Assembly: GCA_030610855.1 (NCBI GenBank)
Contig: JAUWQY010000003.1
Location: 1 to 64,000, forward strand
Reading direction: 5' to 3'
DNA length: 64,000 nt
Source: Dehalococcoidia bacterium
GTDB lineage: Bacteria > Chloroflexota > Dehalococcoidia > GIF9 > AB-539-J10
Of this stretch, positions 43,116 to 53,486 are shown piece after piece. Each line of letters begins with the position of its first letter. The stretch's first letter is position 1. The translations under genes and the position numbers were made by a program. The notes under the pieces are model-generated. The model saw only the letters and a program-made list of their open reading frames with translations, was not told the origin of the DNA and ran no database searches.

Positions 43116-43641
43116 CTGTCTTTTCTTCCTGAGCTTCAGCATTCATCTGAATCGGTTCTTCGCTTTGCCTCAAGTTAGCCAGGGCAAGCATCGTTGCTTT
43201 CGCTACGTTGATCTTGCTCCGTCCACCCATTGATTTGCCAAGGATATCTTTTATGCCTGCCAGTTCAAGCAGGGCTCGAGAAGTCCTGTTGACAATTAAC
43301 CCTGTGCCGGGCGCCGCTGGCTTGAAGAAGACCCTGGACGCGCCAAACTTGGCCACGATTTCATGAGGGATAGTACCGTCCCTGACCGGCACCTTGATCA
43401 TCTCTTTCCTCGCCATAGCACCTGCCTTGCGAATTGCCTCAGGAACCGCAGCTGCCTTAGCTGAGCCAAATCCGACATTCCCCTGGCCATCGCCAACTAC
43501 CACTGAGGCCCTGAATCGAAGGTGTCTACCACCCTTAACCACTTTAGTTACACGGTCGATGCCCAGCAGTTTGTCCTGGAGAGTCATGTCTGAGGCGTCG
43601 ACTCTGGTCTTCTTCGTTCTTACTTTAGTAACTGCTTTCAT
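43102..43641 (-). CDS. rpsE: Ribosomal protein S5
   Basis: This 179-residue protein has the [20 protein letters not shown] motif and the [20 protein letters not shown] fold of S5, a decoding-accuracy protein. The C-terminal tail is Glu/Asp-rich ([11 protein letters not shown]) and overlaps rplO. Confidence 0.97.
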   Translation of the reverse strand: MKAVTKVRTKKTRVDASDMTLQDKLLGIDRVTKVVKGGRHLRFRASVVVGDGQGNVGFGSAKAAAVPEAIRKAGAMARKEMIKVPVRDGTIPHEIVAKFGASRVFFKPAAPGTGLIVNRTSRALLELAGIKDILGKSMGGRSKINVAKATMLALANLRQSEEPIQMNAEAQEEKTDETE

Positions 43642-43651
43642 TAGCTCGCTC

Positions 43652-44017
43652 TCAAAACTCCAATCCGGCTTTCCTAGCAGCCTCGGCTAAAGCCTTAACT
43701 CTGCCGTGGTATTTGTGGCCGCCACGGTCAAAAACCACCTCTTTGATTCCTCTATTCAGCGCTTCCTCCGCAAGCAGGGTTCCCACTATTTCCGCCTTTC
43801 TGCTTTTTCCCGCTGTATCGGTCTGGCCTCTCACTTGAGAGTCAAGAGTGCTCATTGAGACCAGAGTCCGGGCCGCAGAATCATCAATGAGTTGGGCGTA
43901 GATGTGATTCAAGCTGCGGAAGACACATAATCGAGGTCGCGACGCTGCGCCCATCACCTTTCGCCTCACCCGTCTGTGGCGGATCATTCTGATTGTCTTT
44001 GAATCTTTTCTGCTCAT
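43652..44017 (-). CDS. rplR: Ribosomal protein L18
   Basis: This 121-residue protein contacts 5S rRNA. It has [20 protein letters not shown] and the terminal [21 protein letters not shown] place the start at ATG 44017; a GTG at 44026 would overlap the rplF stop region. Confidence 0.95.
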   Translation of the reverse strand: MSRKDSKTIRMIRHRRVRRKVMGAASRPRLCVFRSLNHIYAQLIDDSAARTLVSMSTLDSQVRGQTDTAGKSRKAEIVGTLLAEEALNRGIKEVVFDRGGHKYHGRVKALAEAARKAGLEF

Positions 44018-44025
44018 TACGATCA

Positions 44026-44574
44026 CTACTTCTTGGTTCTCTTGCCCGCCTTGCCGGGCTTAAGATGTAGCTCCTCTTCAGAGTATTTGATGCCCTTTCC
44101 TTTGTAAGAATCGGCAGGGCGTATCGCTCGAATTCTAGCGGCTACTTCCCCGACTGCTTCTTTGTCAATACCGGCGACGCGAATCCGATTTGTCCCTTCA
44201 ATGCTTATGTTAATGCCGGAAGGAGGCGAAAACTCTACGGTATTGGCGTATCCTACCTGAAGCAGAAGCTTATCGCCACTCTTCTGTGCCCTGTAGCCTA
44301 CGCCATTCACCTCCAGGATCTTCTCAAAACCTTCGTTCACCCCTCTAACCATGTTCGCCAGGAGGCTACGAGTCAGCCCATGTAAAGAACGATGAATCTT
44401 GCTGTCGGTTGGTCGAGTTACAATCAAGTGCCCGTTCTTTAAAGCGATAGAAATGTCGGGGTGAAACCGACGGTGGAGTTCTCCCTTACTACCTTTGACC
44501 GCAACTTCGCTCCCGTTAATCCTCACCTCGGTACCTTGAGGCACAGCAATGGGAAGTAAGCCAATACGAGACAT
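44026..44574 (-). CDS. rplF: Ribosomal protein L6
   Basis: This 182-residue protein has two L6 repeats and the [20 protein letters not shown] signature near the end. It lies at the base of the L7/L12 stalk. The C-terminal tail is basic. Confidence 0.97.
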   Translation of the reverse strand: MSRIGLLPIAVPQGTEVRINGSEVAVKGSKGELHRRFHPDISIALKNGHLIVTRPTDSKIHRSLHGLTRSLLANMVRGVNEGFEKILEVNGVGYRAQKSGDKLLLQVGYANTVEFSPPSGINISIEGTNRIRVAGIDKEAVGEVAARIRAIRPADSYKGKGIKYSEEELHLKPGKAGKRTKK

Positions 44575-44596
44575 AATCTATAGCTCCTCAGTCAAC

Positions 44597-44992
44597 TCAC
44601 CACACATAACACAGAATCTCACCGCCGAGATGTTGCCGCCACGCCTCCTGGCCGGTCATGATGCCTTTAGGTGTAGATAGAATTGCAGTGCCTAAGCCAC
44701 CATAGACGCGAGGAATCCTGCGCCTTTCCACATACACGCGTAGTCCCGGCTTACTCACCCTTTCCAAACCCAAGATTGCAGGCTGGTTATCCGTGTATTT
44801 GAGGTGGATCTTTATCATCGACTCCGGTTTTCCTTTCAGTACTTCATAACGGTCGACAAAACCCTCTTCCTTAAGTATTTTTGCGAGAGAGAGCTTCATC
44901 TGAGAAGAAGGTACAAGCACACCGTCATGACCTGCCATGAGGGCATTCCGTATCCGGGTCAACATATCAGCAATCGGATCGGTAACTGTCAT
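44597..44992 (-). CDS. rpsH: Ribosomal protein S8
   Basis: This 131-residue protein has [20 protein letters not shown] and the C-terminal [20 protein letters not shown] signature. S8 binds central 16S rRNA and in many bacteria regulates the spc operon by binding its mRNA. Confidence 0.97.
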   Translation of the reverse strand: MTVTDPIADMLTRIRNALMAGHDGVLVPSSQMKLSLAKILKEEGFVDRYEVLKGKPESMIKIHLKYTDNQPAILGLERVSKPGLRVYVERRRIPRVYGGLGTAILSTPKGIMTGQEAWRQHLGGEILCYVW

Positions 44993-44997
44993 TTATC

Positions 44998-45183
44998 TCA
45001 CCAACTTGACTTTCTTACCCCGGGGATTACGCCCGTTACAGCGAGTTCCCGGAAGCAGATGCGGCACATGCCGAATCTACGCATATAGGCACGCGGTCTA
45101 CCGCATAACTGGCAACGATTACGTTGCTGTACCTTGTACTTCGGCGGTCGTCTTGACTTAACAATCCTGGATAACTTCGCCAT
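44998..45183 (-). CDS. rpsN: Ribosomal protein S14 (zinc form)
   Basis: This 61-residue protein has [20 protein letters not shown], the four-Cys zinc site of the short S14 type, and ends GVRKSSW. It is typical of Gram-positive-like and Chloroflexota ribosomes. It lies between rplE and rpsH. Confidence 0.97.
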   Translation of the reverse strand: MAKLSRIVKSRRPPKYKVQQRNRCQLCGRPRAYMRRFGMCRICFRELAVTGVIPGVRKSSW

Positions 45184-45184
45184 A

Positions 45185-45730
45185 TCAAGTTCTCCTGAAA
45201 GGCATACCCATTAGTTCCAACATGGTCATCGCTTCATTATCGTTCTTGGCCGTAGTAACAATGGTTACCTCGAGTCCGCGAACCTTATCTATTTTGTCGT
45301 AGTCGATCTCAGTGAAGACAGCCTGTTCTTTGATACCCAGACTGTAATTTCCTCGACCATCGAAAGAATCCCGTGATACTCCGCGGAAATCTCGAAACCT
45401 GGGTAGAACGACACTAACGAGTTTGTCAAAGAAATCGTACATCCGTCTACCTCGCAATGTAACCATCATCCCGATAGGCATGCCAGCCCTCAGCTTAAAA
45501 GAGGCGATAGGCTTTTTCGCCTTTGTCGTCACCGGATGTTGCCCCGAGATTGCAGCCAAATCCCTCTCGGCTGCTTCAAGAGCCTTGGCATCCTGTATGG
45601 CTTCGCCCAGGCCAATGCTAAGCACGATTTTTCTCAACTTGGGCAGCTGCATTATGTTGTCATAGCCCAGTCTAGCTTTGAGCTGGGGAGCTACCTCGGT
45701 CGAGTATTTCTCTGCCAAACGAGATTTCAT
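45185..45730 (-). CDS. rplE: Ribosomal protein L5
   Basis: This 181-residue 5S rRNA-binding protein has [20 protein letters not shown] and the [19 protein letters not shown] stretch. ATG 45730 is preferred over an in-frame TTG at 45736. Confidence 0.97.
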   Translation of the reverse strand: MKSRLAEKYSTEVAPQLKARLGYDNIMQLPKLRKIVLSIGLGEAIQDAKALEAAERDLAAISGQHPVTTKAKKPIASFKLRAGMPIGMMVTLRGRRMYDFFDKLVSVVLPRFRDFRGVSRDSFDGRGNYSLGIKEQAVFTEIDYDKIDKVRGLEVTIVTTAKNDNEAMTMLELMGMPFRRT

Positions 45731-45741
45731 AATCAAAACTC

Positions 45742-46053
45742 TTAGTCAATCACTTCTTGACATGAATTGCAAATCCGCACCTTTTTGCCATCGGCCAGAA
45801 AACGGTAACCGACTCGAGTACGTTTGCTGCATTTGTTGCATAACAGCATTACGTTGGACAGCTGGATTGGAGCTTCAAGCTCAATTATACCCGCCTGGCG
45901 GGCAGCTCTGCGGGCTCGAGAATGTCGCTTAATCATATTGAGCCCTTCCACTATCACCTTGTCGTCCCTGGGGAAGGCACGGCGCACCTTTCCGCTCTTT
46001 CCCCTGTCCTTGCCGGCGATTATGATCACAGTATCATTTCTTCTGATTTTCAT
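45742..46053 (-). CDS. rplX: Ribosomal protein L24
   Basis: This 103-residue protein has a KOW motif ([20 protein letters not shown]) and a C-terminal CNKC...CNSC zinc-like pair. It starts 50S assembly. It lies one base downstream of rplN. Confidence 0.96.
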   Translation of the reverse strand: MKIRRNDTVIIIAGKDRGKSGKVRRAFPRDDKVIVEGLNMIKRHSRARRAARQAGIIELEAPIQLSNVMLLCNKCSKRTRVGYRFLADGKKVRICNSCQEVID

Positions 46054-46054
46054 C

Positions 46055-46420
46055 TTAAAGAACCTCCGGGGCCAGGGATATTATCTTGGTGAAGTTCTTG
46101 TCTCTAAGTTCTCGGGCCACAGGACCAAAGATGCGACTGCCTTTGGGGTTATTCTTGTCGCCGAGAAGGACCGCGGCATTCTCATCGAATCTGATATAGG
46201 AACCATCAGGACGGCGATAGGGCTTAGCCACACGTACAATCACAGCCCGCACTACCTCTCCCTTCTTTACCATTCCATTGGGCATGGCCCGCTTCACCGT
46301 AGCCACAATAATGTCGCCTATGCGGGCATATTTCCTTGCCCCAACAAGCACATTAATGCACATAACCTGCTTGGCCCCGGTGTTATCGGCTATCTTGAGT
46401 CTGGTTTGAGCCTGAATCAT
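46055..46420 (-). CDS. rplN: Ribosomal protein L14
   Basis: This 121-residue protein has [20 protein letters not shown] and [20 protein letters not shown], both L14 signatures. It lies at the subunit interface. The ATG overlaps the rpsQ stop by four bases. Confidence 0.98.
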   Translation of the reverse strand: MIQAQTRLKIADNTGAKQVMCINVLVGARKYARIGDIIVATVKRAMPNGMVKKGEVVRAVIVRVAKPYRRPDGSYIRFDENAAVLLGDKNNPKGSRIFGPVARELRDKNFTKIISLAPEVL

Positions 46421-46704
46421 TCCTTCTGCTCTGGTCCGGTTTCAACCATTTCCTTCTTAGGCACTATCTCTGTTACTCGCCATCTCTTATCCCTGGACAA
46501 GGGACGAGTTTCGACAATCTTAACTTTATCTCCCATCTTGCAGGCATTCTTAGCGTCATGGACCTTATACTTCTTAGTAACTCTGATGGCTTTCTTGTAG
46601 AGCGGGTGGACTTTCCTGGTTTCTACAGTCACCACCACGGTCTTGTCCATCTTGTCACTGACCACTAGACCTTCTCTAACCTTTCTCTTCCCGGGATAAC
46701 TCAT
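46417..46704 (-). CDS. rpsQ: Ribosomal protein S17
   Basis: This 95-residue OB-fold protein has [20 protein letters not shown] and the [20 protein letters not shown] signature. It overlaps rpmC by four bases. Confidence 0.97.
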   Translation of the reverse strand: MSYPGKRKVREGLVVSDKMDKTVVVTVETRKVHPLYKKAIRVTKKYKVHDAKNACKMGDKVKIVETRPLSRDKRWRVTEIVPKKEMVETGPEQKE

Positions 46705-46901
46705 CTTATTATGTCAAGCTCTCTTTCTCTTAAAATAGTCTCTATTCTGGCAATCCTTCTCTTCACTCTCGGAATCTCCCGATGATTCTCCAATTGCCTG
46801 GTGGCCAGGCGAAAACGGAGGTTAAAGAGCTCCTCATGAGCCTCTTCGAGCTTCGTTACTAGCTCTTCGTTGGTCAAAACGCGAATCTCGCTAGCCTTCA
46901 A
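46701..46901 (-). CDS. rpmC: Ribosomal protein L29
   Basis: This short helical protein sits near the exit tunnel ([37 protein letters not shown]). I place the start at TTG 46901 because the family begins MKASEIR and GGGAAAGGCAGAAAG lies upstream. This gives 66 residues, and a longer frame to 46925 gives 74. Either way it overlaps the end of rplP. Confidence 0.93.
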   Translation of the reverse strand: MKASEIRVLTNEELVTKLEEAHEELFNLRFRLATRQLENHREIPRVKRRIARIETILRERELDIIR

Positions 46902-47316
46902 CTTTCTGCCTTTCCCTCGTGACAAAACTGATGGCTATAGGAAGCTTGTAGGAGGCGGAATGAGCCGCCTCTGAAGCCGCGTCTTCTTTTACGCCAGCCA
47001 ATTCAAACAAGATTCTGCCGCGCTTAACTACGGATACCCAGTGATCCGGAGCGCCTTTCCCGCCGCCCATCCTCGTTTCCGCAGGCTTCCTGGTCACTAC
47101 TTTGTCCGGGAAGACTCTTATCCACAGCTTACCACCGCGATGCAGATGGCGCACAAGCACGCGGCGGGTTGCTTCAATCTGTCGCGCTGTTACCCAAGCG
47201 GATTCCTCAGCCCTCAGTCCGAAGTCACCAAAGGCAATTGTATCCCCACTTTGGGCACTGCCTTTCAGTCTTCCTTTATGCACTTTGCGATACTTCGTTC
47301 GTTTCGGCTGTAGCAC
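46891..47316 (-). CDS. rplP: Ribosomal protein L16
   Basis: This 141-residue protein has [20 protein letters not shown] and [20 protein letters not shown]. It organises the A-site region of the 50S subunit. It overlaps the end of rpsC by 41 bases, more than usual. Confidence 0.97.
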   Translation of the reverse strand: MLQPKRTKYRKVHKGRLKGSAQSGDTIAFGDFGLRAEESAWVTARQIEATRRVLVRHLHRGGKLWIRVFPDKVVTRKPAETRMGGGKGAPDHWVSVVKRGRILFELAGVKEDAASEAAHSASYKLPIAISFVTRERQKVEG

Positions 47317-47956
47317 TTGTCTCCTTCACTTCAGGCACAATATCTCCCTTATAGATCCACACCTTGACTCCGATACGTCCCATCAATGTATGGGCCTCAG
47401 CAAAGCCGTAGTCGATATTGGCACGCAGCTTATGCAGCGGCATCTGGCCTTGCCGGACGGTCTCAGTTCTGGCGATTTCGAGCCCGCCAAGTCTTCCTTT
47501 GCACCTTATCTTTATTCCCTTAGCACCGACTTGCATAGTTCGGAAAGCTGCTTGCCTCATCGCCCGCCGGAACGGAATTCTCTCTTCAAGACGGCCGGCT
47601 ATGTTGCGAGCCACCAGAAGAGCTTCGAGCTCGGGGCGCTCGACCTCCCTGATGGTCAACCTAATCTTATCTCCACTGGCTTTCTCCAGATCCGATTTGA
47701 GTGCCTCCACATTCTGCCCTCCCCTGCCAATCAAGATGCCGGGGCGAGCCGAGTAAAGAGTTAAATATACCTCGTCTCCCGAGCGTTCGATTATTACTTT
47801 AGCAACTGCTCCTCCAACACACTCTTGTTCCACGACCCTGCGTAGCGTCAAATCATCTAACAGAAACTGAGTATAGTGCTTCCCGGCATACCACTTAGCT
47901 CGCCAATCCTGGTTGACACCCAGCCTGAAACCGTACGGATGAACTTTGTGTCCCAA
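47276..47956 (-). CDS. rpsC: Ribosomal protein S3
   Basis: This 226-residue protein has a KH domain ([20 protein letters not shown]) and a start [17 protein letters not shown]. The TTG at 47956 is chosen because it gives the usual [13 protein letters not shown] start and AAAGGGAGGAGTAG precedes it. It directly follows rplV, with one base between stop and start. Confidence 0.96.
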   Translation of the reverse strand: MGHKVHPYGFRLGVNQDWRAKWYAGKHYTQFLLDDLTLRRVVEQECVGGAVAKVIIERSGDEVYLTLYSARPGILIGRGGQNVEALKSDLEKASGDKIRLTIREVERPELEALLVARNIAGRLEERIPFRRAMRQAAFRTMQVGAKGIKIRCKGRLGGLEIARTETVRQGQMPLHKLRANIDYGFAEAHTLMGRIGVKVWIYKGDIVPEVKETSATAETNEVSQSA

Positions 47957-47957
47957 A

Positions 47958-48296
47958 CTACTCCTCCCTTTCAGCAACGAAAACTGTAATTCTACTAGAT
48001 CGCTTCAAGATAGGGCTTATTCTCCCCCTTGACTGAGGGCGGAATCTCTTCAGGGTATGCCCTTGATCAGCGAATATCTCAGTGATTCTAAGCTCGGCGG
48101 GCGGCATTTGGAAGTTATTCTCAGCATTCGCTGCTGCCGATCTGATCACTTTTGCTACGGCCTTGGCTGTCGGGGTAGGCAGAAACCTCAGGATCCTCAG
48201 TGCCTCGTCAACTTTCTTGCCTCTGACCATGTTTATCGTCAAACGAACCTTCTGAGGCGAAATGCCCACGTCCTTAGCCATAGCTCTTACCTTCAT
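47958..48296 (-). CDS. rplV: Ribosomal protein L22
   Basis: This 112-residue protein has VGISPQKVRLTINMVRGKKV and a C-terminal loop (KRFRPQSRGRISPILKRSSR) that reaches the exit tunnel. It follows rpsS. Confidence 0.97.
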   Translation of the reverse strand: MKVRAMAKDVGISPQKVRLTINMVRGKKVDEALRILRFLPTPTAKAVAKVIRSAAANAENNFQMPPAELRITEIFADQGHTLKRFRPQSRGRISPILKRSSRITVFVAEREE

Positions 48297-48302
48297 CGTT
48301 CT

Positions 48303-48590
48303 CTATTTCCTTGCCTGTACGGGCGCTTTAGCTTTGGCGGTGTGACCTCTGTATGTCCTGGTAGCAGCAAATTCTGCCAGTTTGTGCCCCACCATGTTCT
48401 CAGTCATGAAAATGGGTACGTGCCTCCTGCCGTTATGCACCGCAATAGTATGACCTATCATCTGCGGCAAAATGGTAGAGCAGCGAGACCACGTCTTTAT
48501 CACTGTCTTCTCGCCGGAATCATTGAGCGTTTCTATCTTCCTGAGCAATTTAGCATCGCAAAAGGGCCCTTTCTTAAGCGATCGTGACAT
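48303..48590 (-). CDS. rpsS: Ribosomal protein S19
   Basis: This 95-residue protein has [20 protein letters not shown] and [20 protein letters not shown]. It lies in the 30S head with S13. It overlaps the end of rplB by 17 bases. Confidence 0.97.
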   Translation of the reverse strand: MSRSLKKGPFCDAKLLRKIETLNDSGEKTVIKTWSRCSTILPQMIGHTIAVHNGRRHVPIFMTENMVGHKLAEFAATRTYRGHTAKAKAPVQARK

Positions 48591-49413
48591 CCTGCTTCCT
48601 CCCTCTAAGTATCACTTTGTCGGACGTCTTGCGCCGACGCGTCTTAGCTCCCAAAGCTGGCTTTCCCCACGGAGTTTTCGGGTGCATCCCTCTCGGGGCT
48701 CTGCCCTCCCCACCCCCATGCGGATGGTCGCGGGGAGTCATAGCGGCGCCTCTGACGGAAGGTCGTTTACCTAACCATCTGTTACTCCCGGCTTTGCCTA
48801 GCTTGATATTGCCGTGATCAACATTGCCTATCTGACCAACAGTAGCCCAGCACCTGTGGTGAAACTTGCGCAGTTCGCCAGAGGGCAGTTTGAGCACGAC
48901 ATATTTGCCCTCCTTGCTCACGATTCGAGCAGAGCTTCCTGCGCTGTGAACCAGCTTTCCTCCCTTGCCGGGCTCAAACTCGACATTGTGTACCAAAGCC
49001 CCCACAGGAATGGAAGCCAACGGCAGGGCGTTGCCGAGTCTTACGTCCACATCGTCGCCTGCCTGTATAGTATCACCCAGCTTTATGCCCAAAGGAGCGA
49101 GTATGTAGCGCTTTTCTCCGTCAGCATAATGAATGAGGGTGATACGAGCCGACCGGTTAGGGTCATATTCAATGGAAGCTACTTTTCCGGGGACGGCGAT
49201 CTTGTCCCTCTTGAAGTCCAGGAGGCGAAGCTTGCGCTTGCTTCCGCCACCTCTGTGACGCACTGTCAAAACGCCCCGGCTATTACGTCCTCCCTTCTTC
49301 TTTAGTGGCGCCAGCAAAGACTTCTCAGGAGCAACCTTGGTTAGCTCTTCAAAAGTAGCGCCAGACATGAATCTCCTGCCTGGAGAAGTCGGATTATATG
49401 TCTTCAATCCCAC
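48574..49413 (-). CDS. rplB: Ribosomal protein L2
   Basis: This 279-residue protein has [20 protein letters not shown] and the [20 protein letters not shown] loop near the peptidyl-transferase centre. It starts with GTG at 49413, and AATAGGGAGCGATTT lies upstream, overlapping the stop region of the tiny gene before it. Confidence 0.97.
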   Translation of the reverse strand: MGLKTYNPTSPGRRFMSGATFEELTKVAPEKSLLAPLKKKGGRNSRGVLTVRHRGGGSKRKLRLLDFKRDKIAVPGKVASIEYDPNRSARITLIHYADGEKRYILAPLGIKLGDTIQAGDDVDVRLGNALPLASIPVGALVHNVEFEPGKGGKLVHSAGSSARIVSKEGKYVVLKLPSGELRKFHHRCWATVGQIGNVDHGNIKLGKAGSNRWLGKRPSVRGAAMTPRDHPHGGGEGRAPRGMHPKTPWGKPALGAKTRRRKTSDKVILRGRKQDVTIA

Positions 49414-49423
49414 AAATCGCTCC

Positions 49424-49519
49424 CTATTTATGTGTCCTTTGCCAGCGCGTCTTCTTCAGCAGCTTCTTGTGCTGGTGCTTGGACATCTTCTTTCTTCTCC
49501 ACTTAGTGACTGAACCCAT
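49424..49519 (-). CDS. bS22/mS38-like tiny basic ribosomal protein (AURKAIP1/COX24 type)
   Basis: This 31-residue protein starts [20 protein letters not shown] and ends [11 protein letters not shown]. About half of its residues are Lys, Arg or His. This is very close to the MGSVIKKRRKRMxKKKHRKLLKKTRxQRR pattern (spelled here as a pattern) of the AURKAIP1/COX24 domain, represented by mycobacterial bS22 and mitochondrial mS38, which sit near the decoding centre of the small subunit. Its ATG overlaps the rplW stop by one base (TAATG), so it is translationally coupled within the operon, and rplB starts ten bases after its stop. The position between rplW and rplB is one where I know no standard gene. 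Confidence 0.8.
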   Translation of the reverse strand: MGSVTKWRRKKMSKHQHKKLLKKTRWQRTHK

Positions 49520-49827
49520 TAGACACCCTCAAAGAAAGTAATTTTGTCTCCCGGCGCCAGGCTGACTATTGCCTTCTTCCAGGAGGAGCCAGTTACCTGT
49601 CTCCTGCCTACCCTTCTTGTCTTTCCGGGCACCGTTATGACGTTGACCTTGTTCACCCTTACCTTGAAAGCTCGTTCCACTGCCTGTTTGATCTGACACT
49701 TGTTCGCTTTGCTCGCTACCTCAAAGGCGTACTTATCTCCCTGCTTGAGCAAGGTAGCCTTCTCTGTAATCAGAGGACGCCGCAGGACTTCGTAAAGATG
49801 CAATTCATTCACCCCAAATCTGCTCAA
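49519..49827 (-). CDS. rplW: Ribosomal protein L23
   Basis: This 102-residue protein has YEVLRRPLITEKATLLKQGD and KVRVNKVNVITVPGKTRRVG. It forms the docking site for trigger factor and SRP at the tunnel exit. It overlaps the rplD end by 23 bases and the next tiny gene by one. Confidence 0.97.
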   Translation of the reverse strand: MSRFGVNELHLYEVLRRPLITEKATLLKQGDKYAFEVASKANKCQIKQAVERAFKVRVNKVNVITVPGKTRRVGRRQVTGSSWKKAIVSLAPGDKITFFEGV

Positions 49828-50428
49828 TGTTGCGTATCGCCGGTACAGTGGCTATCAGCATTTTGTAGGAAAGCAGGTCCAGCACATTGATAAGAGCCGA
49901 AGGCAGGACTTTGACTTCAGGCAAGTTAGCCGCTGATTTGACAACCCCGGGAGTCGACTGAGCAGTAAGAATCAATGTAGAAGAATCGCTCCCGAGCGAA
50001 GACAGAACCCTCATCATGTCTCTTGTCCTTGGTTCATCGAAATCGAGTTCCTGTACCAGTCTCATATTTCCCTCTCTGACTTTGGCAGAGAGGAGGCATT
50101 TCAACGCCAATCTTCTCATCTTCTTGGGCATCGATTGGCGATACGTGCGTGGCTTAGGGCCGAAAACAACTCCACCTCCCCTTAGCAGGGGTGATTTTAC
50201 GCTTCCCCTTCGCGCCCTACCAGTGTGCTTTTGGGCATAGAGTTTCCTTGTGCTCCCTGTGACTTCGCTCCTCGTCTTGGCAGATGCAGTACCTTGGCGT
50301 CTATTGGCCAATTGCCTGGTCATTGCCTGGTGAACTACTGCCTCATTGAAGGGAAGACCAAAAACGCCCTGGCTCAGGTGTATTTGGTCGACAACCTCAC
50401 CATTTAGACTATAAACTGGCACTTCCAC
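49805..50428 (-). CDS. rplD: Ribosomal protein L4
   Basis: This 207-residue protein has the tunnel loop (KHTGRARRGSVKSPLLRGGG then VFGPKPRTYRQSMPKK) typical of L4. In many bacteria L4 represses its own operon; no leader structure for that is evident here. Confidence 0.97.
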   Translation of the reverse strand: MEVPVYSLNGEVVDQIHLSQGVFGLPFNEAVVHQAMTRQLANRRQGTASAKTRSEVTGSTRKLYAQKHTGRARRGSVKSPLLRGGGVVFGPKPRTYRQSMPKKMRRLALKCLLSAKVREGNMRLVQELDFDEPRTRDMMRVLSSLGSDSSTLILTAQSTPGVVKSAANLPEVKVLPSALINVLDLLSYKMLIATVPAIRNIEQIWGE

Positions 50429-50434
50429 GTCCTG

Positions 50435-51061
50435 TTACCTTACCTTCTCAACTATCAATAGGCCGCCGTTGGCTCCGGGTACTGCACCCTTCACCAGAAG
50501 CAGACTACGCTCCGGATCAGTTTGGACCACCTCGAGACTAAGGGCTTTGACTCTCCTATTTCCCATATGTCCTGCCATGCGTTTTCCTTTCAATACCCGA
50601 CCTGGAGACGTGGTGGCACCAATCGAACCAGGGGCGCGATGCCGGTCGCTCTGGCCGTGGGTCTTTGGTCCACCCGAAAAACCGTGTCGCTTCACCACGC
50701 CGGCAAAGCCCTTGCCCTTAGAAAAGCCTGTTATGTTCACGGAGTCGCCGGCCTTCAGGAAGCCAATATCCACCTTGTCACCCCGCTTGACTGTGCTGAT
50801 ATCATCAGTTCTCAGTTCGCGAAGATGGCAGACCGGTTCTATCCCTCGAAGATGCCCCTTCTGCGGGGAGTTCAGCCGAGACTGTTTCACTCCACCTACC
50901 ATAAGGCCTAACTGGATAGCATTGTAGCCATCCTTGCCCTGGCTCTTCACCTGAGTTACCACCGAAGGCCCAGCCCGGATAACCGTCACTGCTATCGCCT
51001 CTCCGTTTTCCTGAAAGAGCTGCGTCATGCCTATTTTCTTACCAATAATGCCTGGAAACAT
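50435..51061 (-). CDS. rplC: Ribosomal protein L3
   Basis: This 208-residue protein begins with GIIGKKIGMTQLFQENGEAI and contains KGKGFAGVVKRHGFSGGPKT with the Gln loop (GQSDRHRAPGSIGATTSPGR) near the peptidyl-transferase centre. It follows rpsJ. Confidence 0.97.
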   Translation of the reverse strand: MFPGIIGKKIGMTQLFQENGEAIAVTVIRAGPSVVTQVKSQGKDGYNAIQLGLMVGGVKQSRLNSPQKGHLRGIEPVCHLRELRTDDISTVKRGDKVDIGFLKAGDSVNITGFSKGKGFAGVVKRHGFSGGPKTHGQSDRHRAPGSIGATTSPGRVLKGKRMAGHMGNRRVKALSLEVVQTDPERSLLLVKGAVPGANGGLLIVEKVR

Positions 51062-51069
51062 AGTCCTAA

Positions 51070-51378
51070 CTATAACCTAATGTCAATCTCGACTCCGGAT
51101 GCCAGATTAAGCTGACTCAGGGCATCTATAGTCTTGGAACTCGGCTGCAAGATATCAATCAACCTCTTATGAGTCCTGATCTCGAACTGCTCCCTGGAAT
51201 CTTTGTCGATGTTGGACGAACGAATAACGCAGAACTTCTCAATATGTGTGGGCAAAGGTACCGGGCCAACTACTATAGCCCCGGTACGTGCAACTGTTTC
51301 CACTATTTGTCTTACCGCTTGATCAGCCAACCTGTGATCGAAGCTCTTTATTTTGATACGAACTTTCTGCTCAGTCAT
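51070..51378 (-). CDS. rpsJ: Ribosomal protein S10
   Basis: This 102-residue protein has [20 protein letters not shown] and [20 protein letters not shown]. It overlaps the fusA stop by four bases, so no tuf gene fits between them. S10 also serves as the NusE antitermination factor. Confidence 0.97.
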   Translation of the reverse strand: MTEQKVRIKIKSFDHRLADQAVRQIVETVARTGAIVVGPVPLPTHIEKFCVIRSSNIDKDSREQFEIRTHKRLIDILQPSSKTIDALSQLNLASGVEIDIRL

Positions 51379-53444
51379 CTGCTTCTTCCCGCTTTGGCAA
51401 CGATCTGCTCAGCCAAGCCTTGAGGCAATTCCTCATGGTGATGAAACTGCATGGTATGACTTGCTCTCCCTTGACTGAGCGACCTCAAATCGCCGGCGAA
51501 ACCGAATGTCTCCGCCAGAGGAACAAGGCAACGGATGGTGGAAGACTCATCACGACTCTCAATGCCTTCTATATGAGCTCTTCGAGAGTGCAAATCGCCG
51601 ATAGCGTCTCCCAGGAACTGATCCGGAGTTGTTATTTCCACCTCCATGATTGGCTCGAGGATAATAGGCTTAGCTTTGTTTATCCCATCGCGCATAGCCA
51701 TGAAAGCTGCCATCCTGAAAGCCACGTCCGAAGAATCGACCTCGTGAAAACTGCCGTCATACAAAGTTACCTTCACATCCACTACGGGATAACCGGATAA
51801 TCCCCCGCTCTGCAAGACTCCTTTAACACCGGCTTCTACTGATGAAATGAATTCCTTGGGTATAGCTCCACTTCGAATCTGGTCGCGAAACTCAAATCCA
51901 CTGCCACGGTCGCCCGGTTCAATTCTAAGCCAAACATGCCCGAATTGCCCTCTGCCGCCGGATTGACGTACAAATCTTCCTTCCGACTCCACAGGAACGG
52001 TGATTGTTCCCTTATAAGCGACTTGAGGCTTGCCGGCGTTGACCCTTATGCCATATTCGCGAAATACGCGCTCCATTAATACCTCGAGATGGAGTTCACC
52101 CATACCCGAGATCAGGGTTTGGCCTGTCTCCTGGTCATGATTAATCTTGAAGGTAGGATCCTCGATAGCGAGTTTCGCCAGGGTATCGTCCAACTTGTCC
52201 TGGTCAGCCCTACTCTTGGGCTCAACAGCCATGGAGAGTACAGGCTCAGCAAACCGTATAGCCTCAAAAAGCACCGGTCGCGTGGGCTCACAAAGAGTCT
52301 CACCTGTCGAGGTCATCTTGAGCCCCAGCGTAGCTACAATGGTCCCGGCCTCAGCATGGTCGACTTCCTCGCGGTGATCGGCATGCATGACATACAGTTT
52401 CCCCAACCTCTCCTTCTTATCTATGCTGGAGTTCAGGACTTGCGCCCCAGCTTTTGTGCTTCCTGAGTATACGCGCATGTAGACCAATCTGCCCATAAAC
52501 GGGTCGGAGACGGTTTTGAACGCCAATGCGGAAAAAGGCTCATCATCACTCGTCAGACGAAGGATTTCCTCTCCAGTTCTGGGGTTAGTAGCCAGAACGG
52601 GAGGGATGTCCAGCGGCGAGGGGAGATAATCAACAATAGCATCGAGCAATGACTGGATGCCTTTGTCTCTCAAGGCGCTGCCACAAAGGACAGGCACTAT
52701 GCGGTTAGAAATGGTCAACCTTCTTATGGCTGCCTTGATCTCAGAGGCAGCGATGTCTTGCCCGTCCAGATAGGGCAGCATAATCTGTTCATCGAGCTCA
52801 GCCAGGCTCTCTATCAGTGCTTGACGGTGCTTGGCCTGCAAAGCCTCAATGCCTTCCGTGATCGAATCTGAATTGGAATCGACGGCAAAAGGAATGACCT
52901 TGTTCTCCACAAGGTCGATGACGCCACGAAAGAGCTTTTCACTGCCTACGGGGAGTTGTACGGGTAACGCCTTGCTGCGCAACCTTTCGTTAATCATGAC
53001 CACTGTGTGATTGAAATCAGCGCCCAGCCTGTCCATCTTGTTGATAAAACAGATCCTTGCCACGCCGTATTTATTGGCCTGGCGCCAGACAGCCTCTGAC
53101 TGAGCTTCCACTCCGGCCACACCATCGAAAATCACAACACCACCATCTAATACGCGGAGGCTACGCTCTACTTCGGCCGTGAAATCTACGTGCCCGGGTG
53201 TATCGATGATGTTTATCCAGTGTTCGTGCCAGTGACATGTAGTAGCTGCTGCAGAGATGGTAATACCTCGTTCTCTTTCCTGCTCCATCCAGTCCATCAC
53301 TGCAGTGCCTGCATCCACGCTTCCAACCTTGTAAGTGCGCCCGGCATGGTGCAGGATCATCTCAGTAGCTGTGGTCTTGCCAGCATCTATGTGAGCAATG
53401 ATTCCTATATTCCGTATTTTTTCCAAAGGGAAAGTCCGCGACAT
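51375..53444 (-). CDS. fusA: Elongation factor G
   Basis: This 689-residue GTPase drives ribosomal translocation. All G motifs are intact: [23 protein letters not shown] (switch I/II area), DTPGHVDF and NKMDRLGAD. The five EF-G domains follow in normal length. ATG 53444 follows GAGGTAAAGGACAAACTC; an upstream extension to 53480 looks spurious. It lies between rpsG and rpsJ. Confidence 0.97.
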   Translation of the reverse strand: MSRTFPLEKIRNIGIIAHIDAGKTTATEMILHHAGRTYKVGSVDAGTAVMDWMEQERERGITISAAATTCHWHEHWINIIDTPGHVDFTAEVERSLRVLDGGVVIFDGVAGVEAQSEAVWRQANKYGVARICFINKMDRLGADFNHTVVMINERLRSKALPVQLPVGSEKLFRGVIDLVENKVIPFAVDSNSDSITEGIEALQAKHRQALIESLAELDEQIMLPYLDGQDIAASEIKAAIRRLTISNRIVPVLCGSALRDKGIQSLLDAIVDYLPSPLDIPPVLATNPRTGEEILRLTSDDEPFSALAFKTVSDPFMGRLVYMRVYSGSTKAGAQVLNSSIDKKERLGKLYVMHADHREEVDHAEAGTIVATLGLKMTSTGETLCEPTRPVLFEAIRFAEPVLSMAVEPKSRADQDKLDDTLAKLAIEDPTFKINHDQETGQTLISGMGELHLEVLMERVFREYGIRVNAGKPQVAYKGTITVPVESEGRFVRQSGGRGQFGHVWLRIEPGDRGSGFEFRDQIRSGAIPKEFISSVEAGVKGVLQSGGLSGYPVVDVKVTLYDGSFHEVDSSDVAFRMAAFMAMRDGINKAKPIILEPIMEVEITTPDQFLGDAIGDLHSRRAHIEGIESRDESSTIRCLVPLAETFGFAGDLRSLSQGRASHTMQFHHHEELPQGLAEQIVAKAGRSR

Positions 53445-53486
53445 GAGTTTGTCCTTTACCTCAAGTACTGCTTTCAACACTGCTCT

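Noticed and set aside
45824-46600. Plus-strand 258-residue frame across rplX-rplN-rpsQ
   Set aside because: It is antisense to three well-conserved ribosomal genes and has no recognisable content.
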